In this document: positions 1 through 5,322 of the stretch, one piece after another | Layout: each line of letters starts with the position of its first letter | How positions within the stretch are numbered: position 1 is the stretch's first letter | Assembly: GCA_035255945.1 (NCBI GenBank) | Contig: DATEZA010000258.1 | Coordinates: forward strand, 1 to 14,813 | Length of the DNA: 14,813 nt | Direction of reading: 5' to 3' | Origin: JAJPHC01 sp035255945 | GTDB lineage: Bacteria; Acidobacteriota; Thermoanaerobaculia; Gp7-AA8 | The notes under the pieces: generated by a model | The model's input: the letters and a program-made list of their open reading frames with translations, nothing else | The model's database searches: none | What the model was told of the DNA's origin: nothing | Position numbers and translations under genes: made by a program

Positions 1-52
1 GCAAGCGGCCGCAATCGGGGGGCAGCGAGGAGAGCGTTTCAAAAGCTGGGGG

Positions 53-143
53 ATTGAACGCAGAACGCAGAACGCAGAGTGAGAAATGAGAAAGGGGACG
101 GGATTCTCAATTCTGACTCTGCGTTCTGCGTTCTGCGTTCAAT
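53..143. repeat. Long hairpin element, copy A
   Basis: Inverted repeat with 33-nt arms (53-85 and 111-143) that differ at one paired position. Each arm contains three tandem heptamers of the form GAACGCA or its complement. The central part is short and purine-rich (GAAATGAGAAAGGGGACGG-like). Copy B is at 10131-10227, in the same orientation judged by the loop. There is no coding capacity and no transposase nearby. It resembles a non-autonomous REP/MITE-like element; the family name is unknown to me. Confidence 0.8.
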
Positions 144-156
144 CCCTGGTGGGTGG

Positions 157-174
157 GCGGCGGCAAGCCGCCGC
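157..174. repeat. Short GC-rich hairpin GCGGCNGC-AA-GCNGCCGC, variant G/C
   Basis: Perfect 8-bp arms around an AA loop, followed by AATCC and a G run. It is the same architecture as 184-201 and as the half copy at 1-12, but with a different middle base pair. I see no T-tract typical of an intrinsic terminator. Confidence 0.7.
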
Positions 175-183
175 AATCCGGGG

Positions 184-201
184 GCGGCAGCAAGCTGCCG
201 C
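184..201. repeat. Short GC-rich hairpin GCGGCNGC-AA-GCNGCCGC, variant A/T
   Basis: Perfect 8-bp arms around an AA loop, followed by ACTCC, ending just before the stop codon (207-209) of the regulator gene. The middle pair is A-T, where the neighbouring copy has G-C. Confidence 0.7.
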
Positions 202-206
202 ACTCC

Positions 207-1163
207 CTATGCTTTGCGGAGCTCGCGGATGCTGATGTCTAGGCGGGTGCGGAGGAGGGAGCGCAGGGTGGCGCCGTCTGCGTAGCCGACTTGGGCGGCG
301 ACTTCGTCGACGCTGTTGCCGGTGGTCTTCAGCAGGTGCACGGCGCGCTCGACGCGCAGCGATTGGAAGTACGAGAGCGGGGAGCGGCCGATGGCGCTCT
401 GCATGCGGCGCGCGAGTGTGCGCTTGCTGGCGCCGGCGGCCTTCGCCGCGGCATCGAGCGAGAAGCCGTCGCGGAGGCGCGCGCGCGCCCAGTGCTCGAA
501 GCGCTGCACGACCGGATCGGAATGCACGAGGTGATCGCTGAGCGCGTACACCGACTGCGATGCGCGCGAATCGACGATGAGGTACTTCGCAGTCAGCGAG
601 GCGAGGTGCGGGCTGACCGAGCGGATGATCCAGAGCGCGAGGTCCATGTGTCCGAGGGCCGCGCCGGCGGTGATGAATCGTCCGGAGGAGACGATCATGT
701 TCGATTCATCGAGCTGCACGTTCGGATAGCGCTGGCGAAAAAACGGGCCGAGCCACCAGGTGGTCGTCGCGGTGTGGCCGTCGAGCAGGCCCGACTCCGC
801 CATGACGAATGTGCCGACGCATGCCGCGGCCATCATCGCGCCGCGGCGGCTCCGTTGCCGCAGCAGCTCCGCTGCGTCGGCGATCTCGCGCTTCGCCAGC
901 GCCTCCTCGAGCGCACCCGGCATCTTGAATCCGATCGCCGGGACGACGACGCAATCGGGCGTGCGCGAGCCCGCGGAGCGCACCGGAACGCGAAAGCCCT
1001 GCGACGTCACGACGTGCTTTCGTACGCCAACGATCCGCACGTCGAACGGCCGCACGTCGAGACCCATCAGCGCGATCAGCTCGTTCGCCGTCTGCAGTGC
1101 GTCGAGGATTGCGGAGAGTCCGAGATCGAAGACATTGCCGAGTGCGAGGACATCGATACGCAT
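207..1163 (-). CDS. GlxA-family transcriptional regulator (DJ-1/PfpI-like domain + AraC HTH)
   Basis: A 318-residue cytoplasmic DNA-binding regulator. Residues ~1-170 form a DJ-1/PfpI (class I glutamine amidotransferase-like) domain with the family signature around Cys115 (AACVGTFVMAESGLLDG) followed by ATTTWW. Residues ~235-316 form the AraC-type double helix-turn-helix (FSLDAAAKAAGASKRTLARR, then SVDEVAAQVGYADGATL). In this family the first domain is thought to sense a small molecule and the second binds direct or inverted repeats. I choose the ATG at 1163 because the amidotransferase-like fold begins at once (MRIDVLALGNVFDLGL) and a TATCAT box sits 7 nt upstream. An upstream in-frame ATG at 1214 would add 17 residues. 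The gene is divergent from the ABM-family gene, and a perfect 10-bp inverted repeat directly abuts this start, which suggests autoregulation. The effector is unknown. Confidence 0.92.
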   Translation of the reverse strand: MRIDVLALGNVFDLGLSAILDALQTANELIALMGLDVRPFDVRIVGVRKHVVTSQGFRVPVRSAGSRTPDCVVVPAIGFKMPGALEEALAKREIADAAELLRQRSRRGAMMAAACVGTFVMAESGLLDGHTATTTWWLGPFFRQRYPNVQLDESNMIVSSGRFITAGAALGHMDLALWIIRSVSPHLASLTAKYLIVDSRASQSVYALSDHLVHSDPVVQRFEHWARARLRDGFSLDAAAKAAGASKRTLARRMQSAIGRSPLSYFQSLRVERAVHLLKTTGNSVDEVAAQVGYADGATLRSLLRTRLDISIRELRKA

Positions 1164-1196
1164 GGCAAGAATGATAGCAAAGATGGCATTCTTGCC
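1164..1196. promoter_or_regulatory. Candidate operator: perfect 10-bp inverted repeat between divergent genes
   Basis: GGCAAGAATG (1164-1173), a 13-nt spacer, and CATTCTTGCC (1187-1196). Half-site centres are 23 bp apart, about two helical turns, as expected for a dimeric regulator contacting one DNA face. It abuts the start codon of the GlxA-type regulator, covers that gene's TATCAT box, and ends ~26 nt upstream of the TATCTT box of the ABM-family gene. Binding by the adjacent regulator is an inference. Confidence 0.55.
1171..1176 (-). promoter_or_regulatory. Putative -10 box (TATCAT) of the GlxA-type regulator gene
   Basis: On the minus strand TATCAT is followed by 7 nt and then the ATG at 1163. 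No Shine-Dalgarno sequence lies between, so the transcript may be leaderless. No good -35 hexamer is visible. The same TANNNT-N7-ATG spacing occurs at 1222 and 11284. Confidence 0.4.
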
Positions 1197-1221
1197 TCTG
1201 GGCTTCCGCGCCATTCGAGCT

Positions 1222-1227
1222 TATCTT
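1222..1227 (+). promoter_or_regulatory. Putative -10 box (TATCTT) of the ABM-family gene
   Basis: TATCTT followed by 7 nt and an ATG at 1235. A second in-frame ATG at 1250 has a GGAGG at 1237-1241. A transcript starting near 1235 would therefore be leaderless for the first ATG, or have a 15-nt leader for the second. Confidence 0.4.
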
Positions 1228-1249
1228 CTGCGCCATGGAGGATTTGACC

Positions 1250-1555
1250 ATGCCCAAACTTGCACTCTTTGTCCGTCTCGAAGCGAAGCCCGGAAAGGAG
1301 AACGACGTCGCGGCGTTCCTGAATCAGGGACTGCAGCTCGCGCATCAGGAAGCGACGACGCCTCTCTGGTTCGCGCTGCGCCTCGGGCCGTCGACATTCG
1401 GCGTCTTCGACGCGTTTCACGATGAAGCGGGACGCCAGGCGCATCTTCAGGGACCGATCGCGGCCGCGTTGATGGCGAAGGCGGACGAGTTGTTCAGCGC
1501 GCCGTTGGCGATCGAGCGGGTGGATGTGCTCGGGGCGAAGATCGCGACGAGCTGA
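1250..1555 (+). CDS. Antibiotic biosynthesis monooxygenase (ABM)-like protein
   Basis: A 101-residue single-domain protein that matches the ABM / quinol-monooxygenase-like dimeric ferredoxin-fold family. It opens with MPKLALFVRLEAKPGKENDV and has the conserved middle strand (TTPLWFALRLGPSTFGVFDAF) followed by a helix with RQAHLQGPIAAALMAKADEL, all typical in order and length. Members oxidise small aromatic or quinone substrates or simply bind them; the substrate here cannot be read. The start at 1250 is chosen because GGAGG lies 8 nt upstream; the in-frame ATG at 1235 (adding MEDLT) is the alternative. It is divergent from the GlxA-type regulator and shares the control region with it, so that regulator probably governs it. 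A palindromic repeat follows within a few bases of the stop. Confidence 0.85.
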   Translation: MPKLALFVRLEAKPGKENDVAAFLNQGLQLAHQEATTPLWFALRLGPSTFGVFDAFHDEAGRQAHLQGPIAAALMAKADELFSAPLAIERVDVLGAKIATS

Positions 1556-1560
1556 GAGGG

Positions 1561-1618
1561 TGTACGACTCGACCGACAAGCTGAGAGCTTGACCGACAAG
1601 CTGAGAGCTTGTCGTACA
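1561..1618. repeat. Palindromic repeat cluster (TGTACGAC...GTCGTACA with two inner hairpins)
   Basis: The outer arms TGTACGAC (1561-1568) and GTCGTACA (1611-1618) enclose two head-to-tail copies of GACAAGCTGAGAGCTTG(A/T)C (1575-1591 and 1595-1613), followed by a CA repeat. The same family occurs at 5447-5475 and 12883-12942. It lies between the ABM-family gene and the next gene, whose start is only ~20 nt away, so the element would form the 5' leader if transcription begins upstream. Confidence 0.85.
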
Positions 1619-1640
1619 CACACACACGCTGGCAGAGCAA

Positions 1641-2075
1641 TTGCAACGCCTGCACGACGTGGTCCGCATATTGGTGGTGGACGACGAGCCCGCGATCCGC
1701 GCGCTCGTCGCCCGCATTGCGCAGAGGGCGGGATTCGACGTCGACGTTGCACGCGACGGCGCCGAAGCCATCGAGAAACTCGATGCGACGCAGTACAGCG
1801 TCGTGATCCTCGATCTGATGATGCCGAACGTCGACGGCTACGGCGTGATCGATCACGTCCGCTCGATGGGCGGACAGCATCCCGCGATCATCCTCATCAG
1901 CGCCGCCGACTCCGCCGCCTTCCGCCGCGTCGACGGCTCGATCGTGCATTCGGTGATCCGCAAACCGTTCGACATCGACGTGCTGGCGGATCTGATCAAC
2001 GCGGCGGCCGAGGCGCGATCATCGATATCGGATGAGGGGAACGTGCTGCCGTTCCGAAAAGACGAGGTCTGCTAG
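1641..2075 (+). CDS. Single-domain response regulator (CheY-like receiver)
   Basis: A 144-residue stand-alone receiver domain. The acidic pocket is DDE at residues 14-16, the phospho-acceptor is Asp58 in ILDLMMPNVDG, the switch Ser87 is in ILISAAD, and Lys108 is in IRKPFD; all the catalytic positions of a working receiver are present. There is no DNA-binding or enzymatic output domain, only a ~25-residue tail (EARSSISDEGNVLPFRKDEVC). The start is uncertain: I use TTG 1641, with GTG 1659 as an alternative, and neither has a clear ribosome-binding site. No histidine kinase is encoded here. The stop TAG shares the palindrome CTAG (2072-2075) with the stop of the convergent outer-membrane protein gene. 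It is similar in sequence to the receiver at 3059. Confidence 0.88.
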   Translation: MQRLHDVVRILVVDDEPAIRALVARIAQRAGFDVDVARDGAEAIEKLDATQYSVVILDLMMPNVDGYGVIDHVRSMGGQHPAIILISAADSAAFRRVDGSIVHSVIRKPFDIDVLADLINAAAEARSSISDEGNVLPFRKDEVC

Positions 2076-2776
2076 AACCGCCGCGAGATTCCCGCCGCGA
2101 TGAATCGATCGGGCGTGTCGCCGTGAGCGCCCCATCCCGCCGACACATCGAGCTGCAGATCTTTTCCGATGATCCACGCTGCACCTGCGTCGATCGTCAA
2201 TGACGACGGCGCGGTCTCCAGGCCTGCATCGACGAACACATTCATCTTTGGCGTGACGTTGTACTGCAGCGTCGCCGCGGCGAGCGCGTGATTGTCGCGA
2301 TCCTCGCGGGCGATGCCGAGGTTTCCTTCGACGGACCAGCGGTCGCTCAGGTCTTTGTCCGCGGCGAGGCGGAGGTCGGCGTCGGTCTCATGGGAGCGGA
2401 AGATGCCGCTGCCGGACGGCGGGAAGAGGCGCGCGATCAATCCGAGGGACGGTGCGTCGAGGAAATGGAACTTTGCGCCTAGCGAAAGGGGCGCGACGCC
2501 GTCGTGTCCGCCGATGTGAGCGAAGCCCGCCGTCTCGACGCGCAGCTCGAGCTGCCTGGTCAGGCCGTAGCGGAGAAGGAGCGGTGTGGTGAGCAGATCG
2601 GGATTCGAATCGCGTTCCGCGCCGAGCTCCACCTGCAGCGTTCCGGCGTTCACGACCTGCGATCCGTCGGCGATCCCGGGACGATCTGCATTGATCACGT
2701 CCTCAGCGAAAACCGGGAACGCCATCAGCATGACCAACCCGAAGAGCATGGCGCGGCGCTTGCTGTGCTGTTGCAT
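2072..2776 (-). CDS. Outer-membrane beta-barrel protein (phenol-degradation transporter-like)
   Basis: A 234-residue exported protein. Residues 1-24 are a signal peptide (SKRRAMLFGLVMLMAFPVFA, likely cleaved before EDV). The mature N-terminus has ADRPGIADGSQVVNAG, typical of the family called transporter / MetA-pathway-of-phenol-degradation-like. The rest is alternating beta strands (TLQVELGAERD, LLLRYGLTRQLELRVET, LSLGAKFHFL) and ends in aromatic Phe (ISRRF), as expected for recognition by the Bam complex. Its size fits a 10-12 strand barrel; the substrate is unknown. Start: ATG 2776 is used. An in-frame TTG at 2785 lies 11 nt after a GGAGG (complement of 2797-2801) and is a real alternative. 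The open frame continues further upstream, but that part is antisense to the receiver gene and is not believable. The gene is flanked on both sides by receiver genes on the opposite strand. Confidence 0.85.
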   Translation of the reverse strand: MQQHSKRRAMLFGLVMLMAFPVFAEDVINADRPGIADGSQVVNAGTLQVELGAERDSNPDLLTTPLLLRYGLTRQLELRVETAGFAHIGGHDGVAPLSLGAKFHFLDAPSLGLIARLFPPSGSGIFRSHETDADLRLAADKDLSDRWSVEGNLGIAREDRDNHALAAATLQYNVTPKMNVFVDAGLETAPSSLTIDAGAAWIIGKDLQLDVSAGWGAHGDTPDRFIAAGISRRF

Positions 2777-2796
2777 CTGACGCAAAAAAGGCTGTA

Positions 2797-2806
2797 CCTC
2801 CGGAGG
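2797..2806. promoter_or_regulatory. Palindromic Shine-Dalgarno CCTCCGGAGG between divergent starts
   Basis: The palindrome presents GGAGG on both strands. On the plus strand GGAGG (2802-2806) lies 6 nt before a TTG at 2813. On the minus strand it lies 11 nt before a TTG at 2785 and 20 nt before the ATG at 2776. It helps decide the start of the small plus-strand gene. Confidence 0.45.
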
Positions 2807-2812
2807 CAGCGA

Positions 2813-3052
2813 TTGCAATACACGATTGAGTCGCGACAGCTGACGAGTGAGTATACGCACCGCGCCCCGTCTCAGGGCGAGCCGCAACGGACGATGATCG
2901 AGGCGAGTGACCCGGGCGAAGCGATCAGCCGTTTCGTGCACCAGGACCACTCGGAGCTGGTCAGTTTTACCAACCCGCGTCCCGGCTCGGAATCGATTGC
3001 CACCGTGCGGAAGAACGACATCGTCTTTCTCGTGCGGGTGTACGCCGGCTGA
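2813..3052 (+). CDS. Small conserved-looking protein of unknown function upstream of a receiver gene
   Basis: A 79-residue product that I do not recognise. It is mostly polar, without signal or membrane segment, and ends in a compact strand-like part: ELVSFTNPRPGSESIATV, then a KNDIVFLVRVYAG tail. Third codon positions are clearly GC-rich (about 80% by my count), as in true genes here. TTG 2813 is chosen because GGAGG lies 6 nt upstream; an internal ATG at 2894 would give 52 residues. The stop is 6 nt before the next receiver gene, whose GAGG ribosome-binding site overlaps this stop, so the two are probably translationally coupled. The opposite strand in this stretch looks non-coding. Function is unknown; a partner or target of the receiver is only a guess. 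Confidence 0.6.
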   Translation: MQYTIESRQLTSEYTHRAPSQGEPQRTMIEASDPGEAISRFVHQDHSELVSFTNPRPGSESIATVRKNDIVFLVRVYAG

Positions 3053-3058
3053 GGCCGC

Positions 3059-3523
3059 ATGTCGCGCGTCGATCATCCGGACCTCACCTTCAGGGCGCTC
3101 GTCATCGATGATGATCCGGGCCTGACCGGTCTTTTCCTCACCCTGCTCGCGCGCCACGGTTTCGCCGTCGACTGCGCGCCGAACGGACGCGCCGCATTCG
3201 ATTACCTCAAGCGCGGCACGTACTCGGTGATCCTGCTCGATCTGATGATGCCCGACGTCAACGGCCTCGAACTGCTCGACCGCCTGGAGCGGGACAGTCC
3301 CACGCTGCTGCGCCGGGTGATCGTGATGACCGGCGCGGCACAGCCGCTGGTGGATGAGGTGGACAGGTCGAAGATCTGGACCCTGATGCGCAAGCCGTTC
3401 GACATCAGCGAGCTCGTGTCGCAGGTGCGCGGCTGCGCGATCACTCATTCGGCGCCCGCTTCACGCCCCGCAGCGTCGATGTCTCCTCGGGATGCTGCTC
3501 GTCCGAGTGCCGAACGACGCTGA
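3059..3523 (+). CDS. Single-domain response regulator (CheY-like receiver), second copy
   Basis: A 154-residue receiver protein. The acidic triad is DDD at residues 17-19, the phospho-acceptor Asp61 is in ILLDLMMPDVNG, the switch Thr91 is in VIVMTGAA, and Lys112 is in MRKPFD, so it should be phosphorylatable. The receiver fold ends near residue 125. The remaining ~30 residues (Ala/Pro/Arg-rich) are encoded where the gene overlaps the convergent DUF421 gene by 83 nt and are probably unstructured. ATG 3059 has GAGG 4 nt upstream. No output domain is present. It shares strings such as LDLMMP and RKPFDI with the receiver at 1641, so the pair may derive from a duplication, though they have diverged well. 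Confidence 0.9.
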   Translation: MSRVDHPDLTFRALVIDDDPGLTGLFLTLLARHGFAVDCAPNGRAAFDYLKRGTYSVILLDLMMPDVNGLELLDRLERDSPTLLRRVIVMTGAAQPLVDEVDRSKIWTLMRKPFDISELVSQVRGCAITHSAPASRPAASMSPRDAARPSAERR

Positions 3524-3959
3524 GCTGTCCATCGACTTCGAGGACGATTGCTTTGGCCTGAAGGAGCGAGGTCATTCCCGCTTTGCGCGCGGCCTCGCGC
3601 ACTTCGTCCTCGGTGATCATCTCGTGGTGCATCATCTGGTGATTCATCTCGCCGTCGAGCAGCAGGATCGCGGGATGCTGCTTGACCGCTTTCTCGATTT
3701 TTTTGGAGTGCGATGAAAACCACGCGATGCCGAATTGCAGCGCGAGCGGCACGAGCAGCGCGAGCAAGCCGGACCAGAACTTCACCTGCGGATCGAGGAC
3801 GAACGTGGCGAGCGTCGAGCCGACGGCGACGGTAACGAGGAGGTCGAACGGATTCATGTTCGACAACACGCGCTTGCCGGCGAGGCGGATGACGAGCGTG
3901 AGGAGGATGTAACTCAGCGGCGCGATCGCGAGCACGCGCCACAAGCCGGTCAGATGCAT
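3441..3959 (-). CDS. DUF421 (YetF-like) membrane protein
   Basis: A 172-residue inner-membrane protein. Three N-terminal hydrophobic segments (residues ~8-24, ~37-53, ~60-80) carry the family signature RLAGKRVLSNMNPFDLLVTV followed by AVGSTLA. The cytoplasmic DUF421 domain follows, with PAILLLDGEMNHQMM, MITEDEVREAARKAG and AIVLEVDGQLSVV. This corresponds to one full YetF-type unit. The family has been linked to spore or envelope physiology in Bacillus but has no settled biochemical role. ATG 3959 is used; TTG 3977 would add six residues. Neither has a Shine-Dalgarno. It is divergent from the ZIP transporter gene (76-nt gap). The last 83 nt overlap the 3' end of the receiver gene tail to tail. 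Confidence 0.9.
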   Translation of the reverse strand: MHLTGLWRVLAIAPLSYILLTLVIRLAGKRVLSNMNPFDLLVTVAVGSTLATFVLDPQVKFWSGLLALLVPLALQFGIAWFSSHSKKIEKAVKQHPAILLLDGEMNHQMMHHEMITEDEVREAARKAGMTSLLQAKAIVLEVDGQLSVVRHSDEQHPEETSTLRGVKRAPNE

Positions 3960-4020
3960 GGAGGGGAGGTGGTGCAAGCTCCGAGCGCGGCCCCTCAGCG
4001 CGCGGCACGCAGCACTTCGT

Positions 4021-4026
4021 TACACT
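4021..4026 (+). promoter_or_regulatory. Possible -10 box (TACACT) of the ZIP transporter gene
   Basis: TACACT followed by 9 nt and the ATG at 4036. No Shine-Dalgarno is present, so this fits the near-leaderless arrangement seen at other genes here but with 2 nt wider spacing. No -35 hexamer is visible. Confidence 0.25.
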
Positions 4027-4035
4027 ACGCGCCGC

Positions 4036-4764
4036 ATGAGTGCGGTCTACGCCCTGTCGGCGTTCATCATGACCCTCGCGGGCGGCGCGTTCGCGCTCCG
4101 CTATCGCCGCTATCTCCTCTACATCATGGCCTTCTCGTCGGGCCTGCTGCTCGGCGTGGCGTTCCTCGATCTGATGCCGGAGATCGTGGAGATGGCGCAT
4201 CGTGAATCGATCGGCATCCGCAATCTGATGATCATCGTGATCGCCGGATTCGCCGGCATCTTCCTGCTGGAGAAGGGAACGATCATCCACGGCGAGAAGC
4301 AGCACGACGAGCCGGGACATCATCACAATGTCGGACTCGTCGGTGCCCTCGGACTCTCATTTCACAGCTTCCTCGACGGGCTGGCGATCGGTGTCGCTTT
4401 CAAGGCCTCGCCGCAGGTCGGACTGGTCGTGCTCCTCGCGGTGGTGGCGCACGATTTCGCGGATGGCTTGAACACCGTCACGTTCATGCTCGCCTCGAGC
4501 AACAACATGCCGCGTACGGCGGTGCTGCTGGCGATCGACGCGCTGGCGCCGGTTGCGGGCGCTCTCTGCGCGAATGTCATCAACATCGCGCCGCGCGTCG
4601 TCGCCTACCAGCTCGCGTTCTTCGCCGGATTTCTTCTCTACCTCGGCGCGAGCGATCTGCTGCAGCGCGTCCATCACCGTCCGCGCATTGCACTGATGCT
4701 GTTCACGCTCGGCGGACTGGTGACGGCGGGCGGAATCGTCTACGCGCTCGACGCCGCCCGATAA
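4036..4764 (+). CDS. ZIP-family divalent metal transporter
   Basis: A 242-residue polytopic inner-membrane protein of normal size for a bacterial ZIP, with about eight membrane segments. The metal-site helices are recognisable: His110-Ser-x-x-Asp114-Gly (HSFLDGLAIGVAF) in TM4 and His139-Asp-x-x-Asp143-Gly (HDFADGLNTVTF) in TM5. The loop before them is rich in histidine (HGEKQHDEPGHHHN), typical of zinc-binding loops in this family. It probably moves zinc or another divalent cation into the cytoplasm. ATG 4036 is chosen because the first membrane helix begins directly after it; an upstream frame from 3958 adds only an arginine-rich, non-family stretch. The last 78 codons are duplicated just downstream (4987-5223). 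Confidence 0.93.
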   Translation: MSAVYALSAFIMTLAGGAFALRYRRYLLYIMAFSSGLLLGVAFLDLMPEIVEMAHRESIGIRNLMIIVIAGFAGIFLLEKGTIIHGEKQHDEPGHHHNVGLVGALGLSFHSFLDGLAIGVAFKASPQVGLVVLLAVVAHDFADGLNTVTFMLASSNNMPRTAVLLAIDALAPVAGALCANVINIAPRVVAYQLAFFAGFLLYLGASDLLQRVHHRPRIALMLFTLGGLVTAGGIVYALDAAR

Positions 4765-4775
4765 ACGCCACATCC

Positions 4776-4862
4776 CGTCATCCCGAGCGTAGTCGAGGGA
4801 CCTGGGCGGGGGGTGGCGCGCCGCCCGCTCCCCCAGGTCCCTCGACTACGCTCGGGATGACG
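4776..4862. repeat. Long hairpin repeat (CGTCATCCCGAGCG...), copy 1
   Basis: Perfect 31-nt arms (4776-4806 and 4832-4862) beginning CGTCATCCCGAGCGTAGTCG, enclosing a GC-rich centre that can itself pair (GGCGCGCC). It lies between convergent genes, the usual place for REP-type elements, and could stall polymerase from both sides. There is no T-tract, so I do not call it a terminator. The arm sequence resembles a repeat I have met in several unrelated bacterial genomes. Confidence 0.85.
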
Positions 4863-4863
4863 G

Positions 4864-4986
4864 CTAGTCCACTGTCTTCACGTTGTCGTCCGGATTGCGG
4901 TCGATCAGCTTATTGAGCGGTTCGATCCCGGCGCGCTGCGGCTTCTTATCCACGGACGAACGACGTGATCAGCTTCTTCTCGATCG
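4864..4986 (-). pseudogene. Displaced 3' end of the permease-peptidase gene, copy 1
   Basis: Read on the minus strand this encodes the C-terminus of the fusion protein (KKPQRAGIEPLNKLIDRNPD and onward to KTVD) ending in TAG, where the intact gene ends in TGA. It lacks 18 nt (codons for PKMTFQ) present in the intact gene and has one extra base before the GTGGAT codons, so the frame is broken. Substitutions relative to copy 2 are nearly all synonymous. It is a non-functional fragment. Confidence 0.8.
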
Positions 4987-5223
4987 CTGGCGATCGACGC
5001 GCTGGCGCCGGTTGCGGGCGCTCTTTCCGCGAATGTGATCAACATCGCGCCGCGCGTCGTCGCCTACCAGCTCGCGTTCTTCGCCGGATTTCTTCTCTAC
5101 CTCGGCGCCAGCGATCTGCTGCAGCGCGTGCATCACCGTCCGCGCATTGCCCTGATGCTGTTCACGCTCGGCGGACTGGTGACGGCGGGCGGAATCGTCT
5201 ACGCGCTCGACGCCGCCCGGTAA
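4987..5223 (+). pseudogene. Truncated 3' end of the ZIP transporter gene
   Basis: Reads in frame through codons matching ZIP residues 165-242 and ends with TAA, but has no 5' part. Compared with the intact gene I count changes in seven codons: six synonymous (CTC/CTT, GTC/GTG twice, GCG/GCC, GCA/GCC, CGA/CGG) and one Cys-to-Ser. An internal ATC or ATG start would give only the last ~62 residues, which is not a functional transporter. It is part of the tandem 459-bp duplication. Confidence 0.85.
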
Positions 5224-5234
5224 ACGCCACATCA

Positions 5235-5321
5235 CGTCATCCCGAGCGTAGTCGAGGGACCTGGGCGGGGGGCGGCGCGCCGCCCGCTCCCCCAGGTCCC
5301 TCGACGACGCTCGGGATGACG
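5235..5321. repeat. Long hairpin repeat (CGTCATCCCGAGCG...), copy 2
   Basis: Second copy of the 87-nt hairpin, in the second duplicated unit. It has one unpaired position in the arms (TCGACGACG where TCGACTACG would pair), while its centre GGGCGGCGCGCCGCCC is a better palindrome than in copy 1. Confidence 0.85.
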
Positions 5322-5322
5322 G

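Larger units (their letters stand above)
1..206. repeat. Repeat-rich intergenic region downstream of the GlxA-type regulator
   Basis: No credible gene is present. The stretch holds, in order, the right half of a GC-rich hairpin cut by the window edge (1-12), a ~90-nt hairpin element (53-143) also found at 10131-10227, and two short GC-rich hairpins (157-174 and 184-201). The second of these ends six bases before the stop codon of the regulator gene. An open frame at 79-285 runs through the hairpin and into the antisense of the regulator, and its composition is repeat-derived, so I do not call it. Confidence 0.75.

Noticed and set aside
53..143. CRISPR array, because of regular short repeats
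   Set aside because: The heptamers are contiguous and symmetric within a hairpin; there are no spacers of 25-40 nt and no cas genes.
79..285. Short plus-strand frame in the first repeat region
   Set aside because: Made from hairpin repeat sequence and the antisense end of the regulator; no coding signature.
291..1247. A 318-codon plus-strand frame across the GlxA-type regulator
   Set aside because: Antisense shadow of a gene with two recognisable domains; low-complexity Arg/Ala/Glu-rich product with no start context.
2777..3448. 224-codon upstream extension of the outer-membrane protein frame
   Set aside because: The signal peptide begins at 2776. Upstream residues are antisense to the receiver and the small protein and do not match a secreted barrel.
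4776..4862. Intrinsic transcription terminator between the ZIP and peptidase genes
   Set aside because: The hairpin is strong but has no T-tract on either side and belongs to a dispersed repeat type, so a terminator label is not supported.
5035..5223. A separate 62-residue membrane protein
   Set aside because: It is the duplicated end of the ZIP gene without its 5' part and metal-binding helices; better described as a fragment.
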